NCBI GenBank assembly: GCA_947497495.1
Contig: CANMGT010000001.1
Location: 992,001 to 1,056,000, forward strand
DNA length: 64,000 nucleotides
Origin: an uncultured Lentibacter sp.
GTDB taxonomy: Bacteria; Pseudomonadota; Alphaproteobacteria; Rhodobacterales; Rhodobacteraceae
Direction of reading: 5' to 3'
The translations under genes and the position numbers were made by a program. Each line of letters starts with the position of its first letter. Positions within the stretch are counted from its first letter, which is position 1. The notes below the pieces were generated by a model that did no database searches, was not told the origin of the DNA, and saw nothing but the letters and a program-made list of their open reading frames with translations. Shown here piece after piece: positions 45,806-53,746 of the stretch.

Positions 45806-46771
45806 ATGAAAATCAATGTCACAGCCGAGAGCTTCAAGCTCGCGCAAGTTTTTACAATTTCGCGTGGCTCGCGCACCGAAGCCAAGGTGCTCACCGTTCG
45901 CTTGCAAGACGGCGCGCATGAGGGCTGGGGCGAATGCGTGCCCTATGCCCGTTATGGCGAGACGCTCGAAAGTGTGACAGCCGAAATAATGGGCTTACCA
46001 GAGAGCTTTGACCGAGAAGCGCTTTACGGCCTTCTTCCCGCGGGGGCGGCGCGCAACGCTGTTGATTGCGCCCTGTGGGATATGGAGGCCAAAGCCGCTG
46101 GCAAACGCGTGTGGGAGCTGGCAGGCTTGCCTGCGCCCAAGCCCGAGATCACGGCTTACACCCTGTCGCTCGATACGCCCGAAAAGATGCAAGAGCAGGC
46201 AGCTAAGCACGCATTCCGCCCGCTCCTAAAGATCAAACTCGGCACGCCTGATGACATGCCGCGCCTTAAAGCCGTTCGTGCTGGTGCACCGAAATCAGAA
46301 ATCATCATCGACGCCAATGAAGGCTGGTCGCGTGATGTCTATCTTGACTTGGTGCCGCACTTGCAGCGCCTTGGTGTGGCGCTCGTCGAGCAGCCTTTGC
46401 CTGCCGCTGATGACCAAGGCCTGATCGGCATCGACAGGCCCGTACCCGTCTGCGCCGACGAAAGCGCACATGACTGCGCGAGCCTGCCTGAACTGAAGGG
46501 CAAGTATGACGTTGTGAACATCAAACTCGACAAAACAGGCGGCCTCACCGAGGCGCTCAAGCTGCGGGAGGCCGCGCTTGCCGAAGGCTACAAAGTGATG
46601 GTTGGCTGCATGGTTGGCACCTCGCTGGCCATGGCGCCCGCGACACTCGTTGCGCAAGGCGCGATGGTGACAGACCTTGACGGCCCGCTCCTTCTGGCGG
46701 AAGACCGTGCCACACCGTTGCAATTTGACGAACACGGCGTTCACCCGCCGAAACCAGAACTTTGGGGATAG
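45806..46771 (+). CDS. dgcA: Enolase-superfamily racemase/epimerase DgcA
   Basis: A 321-residue member of the muconate-cycloisomerase/dipeptide-epimerase subgroup. The base pair is K142-I-K144; metal ligands are D169 (IIIDANEGW), E195 (LVEQPLP) and D218 (CADES); the opposite-face Lys is in NIKLDKTGG (K240/K243). I chose ATG 45806 with GGAGAGAG upstream; ATG 45773, overlapping dgcN, would add 11 residues. In the DgcN-DgcA pair it is expected to convert N-acetyl-D-glutamate to the L form. A dipeptide epimerase function is the alternative. Confidence 0.83.
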   Translation: MKINVTAESFKLAQVFTISRGSRTEAKVLTVRLQDGAHEGWGECVPYARYGETLESVTAEIMGLPESFDREALYGLLPAGAARNAVDCALWDMEAKAAGKRVWELAGLPAPKPEITAYTLSLDTPEKMQEQAAKHAFRPLLKIKLGTPDDMPRLKAVRAGAPKSEIIIDANEGWSRDVYLDLVPHLQRLGVALVEQPLPAADDQGLIGIDRPVPVCADESAHDCASLPELKGKYDVVNIKLDKTGGLTEALKLREAALAEGYKVMVGCMVGTSLAMAPATLVAQGAMVTDLDGPLLLAEDRATPLQFDEHGVHPPKPELWG

Positions 46772-46774
46772 ACC

Positions 46775-47638
46775 ATGACAAGAACCGTATACGTAAACGG
46801 CGCCTATGTGCCTGAGACAGAAGCCACAATCTCGATCTTTGATCGCGGGTTTCTGATGGCAGATGGTGTCTATGAGGTGACATCTGTTCTTGGTGGCAAG
46901 TTGATCGACTTTGCAGGCCACGCTGTGCGCCTTGAGCGTTCGCTGAGCGAGCTGGACATGCAACAGCCATGTGACATGGACGAGTTGCTGGAGATTCACC
47001 GTGAGTTGGTGCGCCTCAATGAAATCGACGAAGGCCTTGTCTACCTCCAGATCACCCGCGGATCTGACGGTGACCGCGACTTTGTGTTCCCCGATCCGGA
47101 AACAACCAAGCCGACAATCGTGCTATTTACCCAAAACAAACCTGGCCTTGCGGACAACCCCGCCGCCAAGAAGGGCGCCAAGGTTATCTCGATCGAAGAC
47201 ATCCGCTGGGGCCGCCGTGACATCAAAACAGTGCAGCTGCTTTACCCGTCGATGGGCAAGATGATGGCCAAGAAAGCCGGCTGCGACGACGCGTGGCTTG
47301 TTGAAGACGGCATGGTGACTGAAGGCACGTCAAACAACGCTTACATCGTGAAAGGCAACACGATCATCACGCGCCAGCTGTCAAACGACATCTTGCACGG
47401 CATCACCCGCGCGGCTGTTCTGCGCATGGCCAAAGAGGCGCAAATGCAAGTTGAAGAGCGCAGCTTTACGATTGCCGAAGCGCAGGAGGCCGACGAGGCT
47501 TTCACCACATCTGCAAGCGCCTTCGTCATGCCTGTTGTCGAGATCGACGGTGCATCGCTTGGTGACGGAACGCCCGGGCCAGTGGCCAAGCGCCTGCGCG
47601 AGATTTACCTTGAAGAAAGCCTCAAAGCCGCCGTTTAA
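46775..47638 (+). CDS. D-amino-acid aminotransferase (class IV PLP enzyme)
   Basis: A 287-residue fold-type IV aminotransferase. The PLP lysine is K151 in RWGRRDIKTVQLL, with GMVTEGTSNNAYIV downstream as the phosphate-binding loop. The start region TRTVYVNGAYVPETEA and IFDRGFLMADGVYEV is typical of D-alanine/D-amino-acid aminotransferases. It begins three bases after dgcA. With DgcN/DgcA it would interconvert D-alanine, D-glutamate and 2-oxo acids. A T-tailed hairpin ends the operon. Confidence 0.9.
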   Translation: MTRTVYVNGAYVPETEATISIFDRGFLMADGVYEVTSVLGGKLIDFAGHAVRLERSLSELDMQQPCDMDELLEIHRELVRLNEIDEGLVYLQITRGSDGDRDFVFPDPETTKPTIVLFTQNKPGLADNPAAKKGAKVISIEDIRWGRRDIKTVQLLYPSMGKMMAKKAGCDDAWLVEDGMVTEGTSNNAYIVKGNTIITRQLSNDILHGITRAAVLRMAKEAQMQVEERSFTIAEAQEADEAFTTSASAFVMPVVEIDGASLGDGTPGPVAKRLREIYLEESLKAAV

Positions 47639-47677
47639 ATCACGCGAGACAGCAGGCAAAGACGGCAGACAAAACAG

Positions 47678-47707
47678 GGCGCGCTAACAATGCTTGGCGC
47701 GCCTTTT
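47678..47707 (+). terminator. Terminator after the D-amino-acid operon
   Basis: GGCGCGC (47678-47684) pairs with GCGCGCC (47697-47703), followed by TTTT. It also lies at the end of the convergent DUF1244 gene and could serve both. Confidence 0.75.
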
Positions 47708-48028
47708 CTATTTGCCTGCCTTGTCTGTCACGTTCTCTTTGAACGCGACTTCAAACGCAGCCTGCTTTTCCGGTGAGGCGCCGGTTTGATACTTGGCTTT
47801 CCACTCATCCATGCTCATCCCGTAATAGATCTCGCGGGCCTCGTCCTTTGACATCTCGATGCCGCGCTCATTGGCCGCTTCCTGATACCAACGGCTCAGG
47901 CAGTTCCGGCAGAAGCCGCCAAGGTTCATCAAGTCGATGTTTTGCACATCGGGGCGGTCTTCCATCAGGTGTTTGCGCAGGGCACGAAAAGCGGCGGCTT
48001 CGATTTCGATCTGTGTTTGCTCGTCCAT
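47708..48028 (-). CDS. DUF1244 family protein
   Basis: A 106-residue protein with the DUF1244 signature LMNLGGFCRNCLSRWYQEAA and YGMSMDEWKAKYQ. Function is unknown; the CxxC could bind metal. It follows the N-formylglutamate amidohydrolase-like gene by 21 bp on the same strand, probably in one operon. Confidence 0.88.
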   Translation of the reverse strand: MDEQTQIEIEAAAFRALRKHLMEDRPDVQNIDLMNLGGFCRNCLSRWYQEAANERGIEMSKDEAREIYYGMSMDEWKAKYQTGASPEKQAAFEVAFKENVTDKAGK

Positions 48029-48049
48029 AGTGACGCTCCTATTTTGGGT

Positions 48050-48793
48050 TCAAAGGCCGGTCTCGGCGAGAACCTCGGCCAGAATAGGCGCAAGCCGTTC
48101 GGCCCAAGCCTGTTGTTGTGCGGGGGTTTCGATCACGTCATGGCGCAATTCAATCAGCACATTCGGGCGACCCTTTTGAAGCGCGTGCTGGTCAACCGCG
48201 TCTCCGGGCAGGTGTCCGGCGTAGGGTTCGTTATCTCCGACGCAGAGGTCAGCCTCTTGCTGCAGACGTTTGATAAGGGCGGGGCCAAGGGCGCACTCGC
48301 CCGCGTGTAAAACGCCGATCTCCCAAGGCCGTGGTGCGCGCCCGTTGAGCTTGGGCGAGAAGGAGTGTATCGCCACAATAACAGTGTCGTCGCGGCGACT
48401 GGCGAGCGTTTCGTAGGCGGTGTGATATGGCTGCCAATAGGCATCGATCCGGCGTTGGCGTTCGCGTTCAGGCATCGGATGATTGGCGGGAATGATGGTT
48501 CCGTCATAGAGCTTCATGATAAGCGTCGGGTCATCGAGGCCTCGGTTCGGGTCAATCACCAAGCGGGAAAAATTGGCGCACACGAAAGGCCCGTCAAGGC
48601 ACTCGGCGAGCCGCAAGGCCACGCCCTTAGCACCCAGATCGAACGCAATATGCCGCGCCATTTCACTTTCTGGTAACTCGAGTGTGCCACTGTTCACTTC
48701 GTGAGGCACCGTGTTTGCGGCGTGGTCGCATGTCACAAGCCACCGTGAAGGGCGCTCATGGCCTTGCGTCTCGAATGCGTTGAAATCTTCCAA
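48050..48793 (-). CDS. N-formylglutamate amidohydrolase family protein
   Basis: A 247-residue protein. LVTCDHAANTVP, FVCANFSRLVIDPNRG and VAIHSFSPKLNGRAPRPWEIGVLH are the zinc-site regions of the N-formylglutamate amidohydrolase (HutG-like) family. No other histidine-degradation genes are nearby, so the exact amide substrate is open. Divergent from pyk across 116 bp. Confidence 0.87.
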   Translation of the reverse strand: MEDFNAFETQGHERPSRWLVTCDHAANTVPHEVNSGTLELPESEMARHIAFDLGAKGVALRLAECLDGPFVCANFSRLVIDPNRGLDDPTLIMKLYDGTIIPANHPMPERERQRRIDAYWQPYHTAYETLASRRDDTVIVAIHSFSPKLNGRAPRPWEIGVLHAGECALGPALIKRLQQEADLCVGDNEPYAGHLPGDAVDQHALQKGRPNVLIELRHDVIETPAQQQAWAERLAPILAEVLAETGL

Positions 48794-48909
48794 GATATGT
48801 CCTTATCGCAAGCTGTTGTCTCGCTGTCGTATTCAAGCGATAAACAAACCTAAATGAGGCTGCAGTGCAATGACATGTCTCAAGTAAATGCTGAAGAAGG
48901 GCAAAACAT

Positions 48910-50355
48910 ATGAGACGTCTCAGAAATGTAAAGATCGTGGCGACGCTTGGCCCTGCCTCCGATGACTACGCGATGATCAAAGCGCTGCACGAAGCAGGGG
49001 CCGACGTGTTCCGCCTCAACATGAGCCACGGCGCGCATGACGAAATTCGCGAACGTCACAGGATCATCCGCGAGATCGAGCGTGAGCTTGATAGCCCCAT
49101 CGGCATACTGGCCGACTTACAGGGGCCGAAACTGCGGGTTGGAACCTTTGCAAAGCCTGAAGAAGAATTGGTTGAAGGCCAGGCTTTCCGTTTTGATCTG
49201 GACAAGGCCGAAGGCGATGCGACCCGCGTTTGCCTGCCACACCCCGAGATTTTTAAAGCGCTTGAGAGCGGTGCGACGTTGTTGGTGAACGACGGCAAGA
49301 TCAAGCTGCGTGTCGTGGAGCATGGTGAAGACTTTGCGAATTGCGTTGTCATCGCGGGCGGGACAATTTCGAACCGTAAGGGTGTCAACGTGCCAGACGT
49401 TCTCTTGCCGCTTGCCGCTCTGTCAGCGAAAGACCGTGCAGACCTTGAGTTTGTCTGCGGGCTTGGCGTTGACTGGGTGGCGCTGTCCTTTGTTCAGCGT
49501 GCTGCCGATGTTGAAGAGGCGCGCTCGCTTGTGAAGGGGCGCGCGGCGGTTCTCTCCAAGATCGAAAAGCCTTCAGCGGTGAGCGCGTTTGAGGAGATTC
49601 TCGCGGTGTCCGACGGCATCATGGTCGCCCGTGGCGACTTGGGCGTAGAGCTTCCGGTGCAGAATGTGCCGCCCATTCAGAAGCGCCTCGTGCGCCGCTG
49701 CCGCGCGGCTGCCAAGCCCGTTATCGTGGCCACACAAATGCTGGAAAGCATGATCGAAAGCCCGATGCCAACCCGCGCCGAAGTTTCCGATGTTGCAACA
49801 GCCATCTATGAGGGTGCTGATGCGATCATGCTCTCGGCGGAGTCAGCAGCAGGCGATTACCCGATTGAAGCGGTGCAAACCATGAGCAATGTCGCCATCG
49901 AAGTTGAGGGCGATCCGACCTACCGCGAAGTCATCGAAGCGTCGCGCACTGCCAAACGCGAAAGCGTGGCAGATGGCATCGTGGCTGCCGCACGCGAGAT
50001 CGCCGAAACGACTGATATCAAGGCGATCTGTTGTTTCACGCAGTCAGGCACCACGGCTTTGCTGACAGCCCGCGAGCGCCCGCGCGTGCCGATTATCGCG
50101 ATGACCAGCCTGCGCGGAACGGCGCGGCGGCTGGCGCTCAGTTGGGGCACGAACTGCATCATGACAGGGGAGGTGACACGCTTTAAGGAAGCGGTTGTCA
50201 ACGCCGCCCGCTCTGCGAGGGCCGCTGGCTTTGCCGGCCCCGACGACCAGATCGTTGTGACGGCGGGTGTGCCGTTTAATGTGCCAGGTACGACAAACAT
50301 TCTGCGCGTTGCCCCCTGTGATGAAAGTTTGATTTTCGCCTCCGATCCGGAGTAA
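48910..50355 (+). CDS. pyk: Pyruvate kinase
   Basis: A 481-residue pyruvate kinase. NVKIVATLGPASDD at the N-terminus, LADLQGPKLRVGTF, ALSFVQRAADVEEA, the catalytic-Lys region VLSKIEKPSAV and MVARGDLGVELP are all present, with the C-terminal domain CCFTQSGTTALLTARERP. It converts phosphoenolpyruvate and ADP to pyruvate and ATP. An inverted 7-mer (TTATCGC 48803-48809 / GCGATAA 48837-48843) lies in the divergent region and may be an operator. Confidence 0.96.
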   Translation: MRRLRNVKIVATLGPASDDYAMIKALHEAGADVFRLNMSHGAHDEIRERHRIIREIERELDSPIGILADLQGPKLRVGTFAKPEEELVEGQAFRFDLDKAEGDATRVCLPHPEIFKALESGATLLVNDGKIKLRVVEHGEDFANCVVIAGGTISNRKGVNVPDVLLPLAALSAKDRADLEFVCGLGVDWVALSFVQRAADVEEARSLVKGRAAVLSKIEKPSAVSAFEEILAVSDGIMVARGDLGVELPVQNVPPIQKRLVRRCRAAAKPVIVATQMLESMIESPMPTRAEVSDVATAIYEGADAIMLSAESAAGDYPIEAVQTMSNVAIEVEGDPTYREVIEASRTAKRESVADGIVAAAREIAETTDIKAICCFTQSGTTALLTARERPRVPIIAMTSLRGTARRLALSWGTNCIMTGEVTRFKEAVVNAARSARAAGFAGPDDQIVVTAGVPFNVPGTTNILRVAPCDESLIFASDPE

Positions 50356-50389
50356 GCTGCCTGTATTGTTTTGAAATTTGGAGCTGGCT

Positions 50390-50614
50390 GTGGACTATGA
50401 TCTCTACTTGGTGATTGGCCTCATCGTGGCTGTGTTTTCAGTGCCCGCTGTGGTTTCTGCAATATCGGACAATCGTACTCCGCGTGTGGCGGCGATCGCG
50501 CTGATTGCTGGCGGGGCTTTGGTTGCCTATGCGGCTTCCCAGAAACCTGGCGGTTACTCGATAGATCAGGTGCCGGACGTCGTTGTCAAAGTCATCGCGA
50601 AATATGTGAACTAA
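50390..50614 (+). CDS. Small conserved-looking membrane protein, 74 aa
   Basis: A 74-residue protein from GTG 50390, with GGAG at a good distance upstream; the frame remains open to a TTG at 50378. Two hydrophobic segments (about residues 6-24 and 34-51) surround a polar turn, and the C-terminal part is amphipathic (YSIDQVPDVVVKVIAKYV). I have seen similar short proteins between pyk and rpmI in Rhodobacterales but cannot give a function. Confidence 0.72.
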   Translation: MDYDLYLVIGLIVAVFSVPAVVSAISDNRTPRVAAIALIAGGALVAYAASQKPGGYSIDQVPDVVVKVIAKYVN

Positions 50615-50734
50615 CGGCTTATTCTGTCTTGCAAAAATGATGTGAGCGGCGTAGAAGCCGCTTTCGTGAGTGCGACCGGCCGACAGTGGCATGCCGAGTC
50701 GCGCGTTAGACCGACCCAAACCAAGGAGACGGAA

Positions 50735-50935
50735 ATGCCCAAGATGAAGACGAAGTCGAGCTGCAAAAAGCGGTTCAAAATGACGGCCTCAGGCCGCGTA
50801 AAGTCAGCCCAAGCTGGTAAACAGCACGGCATGATCAAACGCTCAAACAAATTCCTCCGCAATGCACGCGGCACAACCACGCTCAGCGCTCCTGATGAAA
50901 AGATCATCAAGGGCATGATGCCATACGCGCGCTAA
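50735..50935 (+). CDS. rpmI: 50S ribosomal protein L35
   Basis: A 66-residue basic protein, [20 protein letters not shown], the standard L35 sequence. ATG 50735 has AAGGAG upstream; the longer open frame upstream is spurious. It is part of the 50S subunit and is followed by rplT after 12 bp, as usual. infC is not next to it in this window. Confidence 0.97.
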   Translation: MPKMKTKSSCKKRFKMTASGRVKSAQAGKQHGMIKRSNKFLRNARGTTTLSAPDEKIIKGMMPYAR

Positions 50936-50947
50936 GGAGAAGCAGAT

Positions 50948-51313
50948 ATGTCTCGAGTAAAAGGTGGCACAACCACACACGCCCGTCACAAGAAGGTCAT
51001 CAAGGCCGCAAAAGGCTACTACGGCCGTCGCAAGAATACCTTCAAGGTAGCGCGCCAGGCGGTAGACAAAGCCAACCAATATGCAACCCGTGACCGCAAG
51101 AATCGTAAGCGTAACTTCCGTGCGCTCTGGATCCAGCGGATCAACGCGGCTGTTCGCTCACACGACGAAGCGCTGACATACTCACGCTTCATCAACGGGC
51201 TGAACCTTGCTGGCATCGAAGTTGACCGTAAGGTTCTCGCCGATCTCGCCGTGCATGAGCCAGAAGCATTTGGTGCGATTGTTGCCCAAGCTCAGAACGC
51301 ACTGGCTGCATAA
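50948..51313 (+). CDS. rplT: 50S ribosomal protein L20
   Basis: A 121-residue L20: [40 protein letters not shown] and [21 protein letters not shown] are diagnostic. AAGGAGA lies upstream of ATG 50948. It binds 23S rRNA early in assembly. A strong terminator follows. Confidence 0.98.
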   Translation: MSRVKGGTTTHARHKKVIKAAKGYYGRRKNTFKVARQAVDKANQYATRDRKNRKRNFRALWIQRINAAVRSHDEALTYSRFINGLNLAGIEVDRKVLADLAVHEPEAFGAIVAQAQNALAA

Positions 51314-51336
51314 GCCAGAGGTCTGAACCGAGTTTG

Positions 51337-51368
51337 AAAGCGCCGTCGGGGAAACTCGGCGGCGCTTT
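51337..51368 (+). terminator. Terminator after rplT
   Basis: AAAGCGCCG (51337-51345) pairs with CGGCGCTTT (51360-51368), with a T-rich end. It sits 23 bases after the rplT stop. Confidence 0.85.
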
Positions 51369-51488
51369 TACGTGCGATGTGGCTTGTTTTACGGGCATTT
51401 ACCAAGGTTACATGTGCTTGATTGCAGAGAGGCTAACCCATCGTTTTCAGAGGTTAACGCGTGGTCGTTAACCGTGAAACGAATCTGC

Positions 51489-51734
51489 CCAAGGTATGCT
51501 GCTATATATGCAGCTCTGCGTGCATAACGCGTGCATACGTTTTTGCGCAAAAGTCTTAACCGAAATTAACTTAACGCAGCGCGCGTTGCGAGGGGTCAGC
51601 ATGGCCTGAGGAGAGGGTTTGTGCCTTGGCTTCACCAAGTCCCAGTTTAGGTATTGCGCCTTGGCTTGGCCAAGTCACCCGGCTATGCCCAACGCAAATG
51701 TGGGCATCGAAGATGCACGGCTTTGGGGCGGGAG
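51489..51734 (+). repeat. Composite dispersed intergenic repeat, copy B
   Basis: About 245 bp matching copy A (10004-10262) in the opposite orientation. Order on the plus strand: TGCATAC/GCGTGCATACG core, AGTCTTAACCGAAATTAACT, GCAGCGCGCG, then two units of CTTGGC...GCCAAG-type hairpins (copy A has one unit plus a 21-bp hairpin), CACCCGGCT, and the near-identical GCCCAACGCAAATGTGGGCA...GGGGCGGGAG block. The rest of 51369-51488 includes GGTTAACG-CGTGGT-CGTTAACC, an 8-bp palindrome. No gene is supported here. Confidence 0.85.
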
Positions 51735-51770
51735 GCTCCGTCAGGTTTCGGCCGGTCTGTGACAGGAAAA

Positions 51771-51800
51771 CGCCCCGCTTGAGGGAAGGCAAGCGGGGCG
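51771..51800 (-). terminator. Terminator of the small secreted protein gene
   Basis: CGCCCCGCTTG and CAAGCGGGGCG form an exact 11-bp stem with an eight-base loop; on the minus strand it is followed by TTTTCC. Confidence 0.85.
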
Positions 51801-51826
51801 CAGGATGCTCTCAGCGGGGGATCCGC

Positions 51827-52048
51827 TCAGAGGCTGTTCTTGCAGCGCGTGCCGCCGTAGGGCCGCTTGATGTGCGTCGGGTTGCCGACCAGCATCCACT
51901 GTGCAGGGTAGCCAGGCGCTTGCACGCGGCTATAGGTGCAGCCGTCGGCTGTCGTCATCCATTGGTCGCGGTGCTGCGCTTGAGCCAGCGGAGCGGTGAG
52001 TGCCACGGCGACGGCGGCGACGGGGACGATTTTGAGAAACATGTTCAT
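51827..52048 (-). CDS. Small secreted protein, 73 aa
   Basis: Start at ATG 52048 (MNMFLKIVPVAAVAVALTAPLAQA) with AGGA upstream gives a Sec signal peptide and a mature part of about 49 residues. It has two Cys (DGCTYS and TRCKNS), which may form a disulfide, and the segment YPAQWMLVGNPTHIKRP. Longer frames up to 52474 run antisense into pheS and are not credible. A strong terminator follows. I do not recognise a function. The 52049-52262 gap before pheS holds only a short AGGCC/GGCCT hairpin. Confidence 0.78.
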   Translation of the reverse strand: MNMFLKIVPVAAVAVALTAPLAQAQHRDQWMTTADGCTYSRVQAPGYPAQWMLVGNPTHIKRPYGGTRCKNSL

Positions 52049-52262
52049 GGCAGCAATCCTCTGTTTGCGTTGATCTGGCACAAGCATCGCCATTGGGCGC
52101 GGCAAGCCCTTGGCCGGATTGGGGCCAAACAGCGCCCTTTCACTCGGCTTTTCGAGAAATTCGCTGAGAATGCGAAAGACAGGCCTTGCGGCCTCTCCCC
52201 GCGTCTTGCGAAAATGCCGCTGGCAGGGTAACTCGCATATGAACGCCAAACAGGTGACTGAT

Positions 52263-53336
52263 ATGAATGAATTAAGAGACAAATACCTCGCCGCGATTGC
52301 TGCTGCGACAGATGAGAGCGCGCTCGAAGAGTTGCGCTTGGCTGCCGTTGGCAAAAAAGGCGAAGTGAGCCTGCAAATGCGCGAGCTGGGCAAGATGACA
52401 CCGGAAGAGCGCCAAGTTGCTGGCCCCAAGCTGAACGCGCTGAAAGACGAGATCAACTCGGCTCTTGCTGGCAAGAAGGCCGGGCTTGAAGACGCCGCCT
52501 TGGATGAGCGTCTGCGCAGTGAATGGCTCGACGTGACACTGCCAAGCCGTCAGCGCGGGCAGGGCAGCATTCACCCGATTTCGCAAGTCACCGAAGAAGT
52601 CACCGCGATCTTCGCTGACATGGGTTTTGGCGTGGCCGAAGGCCCGCGGATTGATACCGACTGGTATAACTTCGACGCTTTGAACATTCCCGGCCACCAC
52701 CCGGCGCGCGCCGAGATGGACACGTTTTATATGCACCGCGATGAGGGCGATGAACGCCCGCCGCACGTCTTGCGCACGCACACGTCCCCCGTGCAGGTCC
52801 GCACGATGGAAAAGCAGGGCGCGCCGCTGCGCATCATCTGCCCCGGTGGTGTTTACCGTGCGGATTATGACCAGACGCACACGCCGATGTTCCACCAAGT
52901 TGAAGGCCTCGCGATTGATAAAGACATCTCGATGGCCAACCTCAAGTGGGTGCTCGAAGAGTTTGTGAAGGCCTTCTTTGAAGTGGACGACGTCGAGCTG
53001 CGCTTCCGCGCCAGCCACTTCCCGTTCACCGAGCCGTCTGCCGAGGTAGACATCCGCTGCTCATGGGAAGGCGGTACGCTGAAAGTGGGCGAGGGCGATG
53101 ACTGGCTGGAAATTCTCGGCTCAGGCATGGTGCACCCCAAGGTGCTGCAAGCGGGCGGCATTGATCCGAACGAATGGCAAGGCTTCGCCTTCGGCATGGG
53201 CATCGACCGCATCGCCATGCTGAAATACGGCATCCCCGACCTGCGCGCCTTCTTTGACTCAGACCTGCGATGGCTGCGTCACTACGGGTTTGCCAGCTTG
53301 GATGTGCCGACGCTGCATGGTGGGTTGAGCAGGTGA
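52263..53336 (+). CDS. pheS: Phenylalanine--tRNA ligase alpha subunit
   Basis: A 357-residue PheS, the usual size, from ATG 52263 ([12 protein letters not shown]); ATG 52239 would add eight residues. Class II synthetase motifs are visible: the motif 2 region [20 protein letters not shown] and the motif 3 region [21 protein letters not shown] (residues about 316-336). It charges tRNA-Phe with PheT in an alpha2-beta2 complex. The stop overlaps the start of an unusual small gene by 4 nt. Confidence 0.96.
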   Translation: MNELRDKYLAAIAAATDESALEELRLAAVGKKGEVSLQMRELGKMTPEERQVAGPKLNALKDEINSALAGKKAGLEDAALDERLRSEWLDVTLPSRQRGQGSIHPISQVTEEVTAIFADMGFGVAEGPRIDTDWYNFDALNIPGHHPARAEMDTFYMHRDEGDERPPHVLRTHTSPVQVRTMEKQGAPLRIICPGGVYRADYDQTHTPMFHQVEGLAIDKDISMANLKWVLEEFVKAFFEVDDVELRFRASHFPFTEPSAEVDIRCSWEGGTLKVGEGDDWLEILGSGMVHPKVLQAGGIDPNEWQGFAFGMGIDRIAMLKYGIPDLRAFFDSDLRWLRHYGFASLDVPTLHGGLSR

Positions 53337-53746
53337 ACCAGTGGCTCGAATTACTTTTGACAGGCGTAGTTGCCGGTTTAGTCGGCTCTGCTGTCACCTA
53401 CTTCTTTGCGCTAAAACAAGACAAAGAGGCTCGGCGCAGGGACAGAACCGTTTCGCATCTTATGGAAGCTTACAGAAACATCGAGGATGCTGTTGAGCGC
53501 AGACAGTTGACTGACGAGCAGCTGGAGCGATTGGAAACGTCGATAGCAGCAACGTTTCTCATGGGGTCTAAAGACGCGGCTCAAAAAGCAAAAGACATGT
53601 CTATCGATAGTGAAGAAGCTAAGGTGGATATGCTGCCCCTCTTGCAGCAGCTTAGAAAAGACCTTCGTCGGGAGTTAGGTCTTGAAAGCCATGATGTAGA
53701 AATAAAGTTTTTGCGCCTTCCGCGCAATAAAGGGAAGACGACATGA
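53333..53746 (+). CDS. Membrane-anchored hypothetical protein between pheS and pheT
   Basis: A 137-residue protein from GTG 53333, overlapping the pheS stop (GTGA) and, at its end, the pheT start (ATGA). One N-terminal membrane segment ([22 protein letters not shown]) is followed by a long charged helical domain (about residues 26-137), likely cytoplasmic. Composition is more AT-rich and has more AGA/AAA codons than pheS and pheT. It is not part of the normal pheST operon; function unknown. Confidence 0.78.
   Translation: MNQWLELLLTGVVAGLVGSAVTYFFALKQDKEARRRDRTVSHLMEAYRNIEDAVERRQLTDEQLERLETSIAATFLMGSKDAAQKAKDMSIDSEEAKVDMLPLLQQLRKDLRRELGLESHDVEIKFLRLPRNKGKTT

Noticed and set aside
51571..51792. 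A 73-codon minus-strand frame in repeat copy B
   Set aside because: It lies wholly in the dispersed repeat, its end runs into a terminator hairpin, and copy A does not keep the frame.
52049..52262. A phenylalanine-rich leader peptide and attenuator before pheS
   Set aside because: A small hairpin is present, but I found no short frame with clustered Phe codons and no T-tailed terminator.
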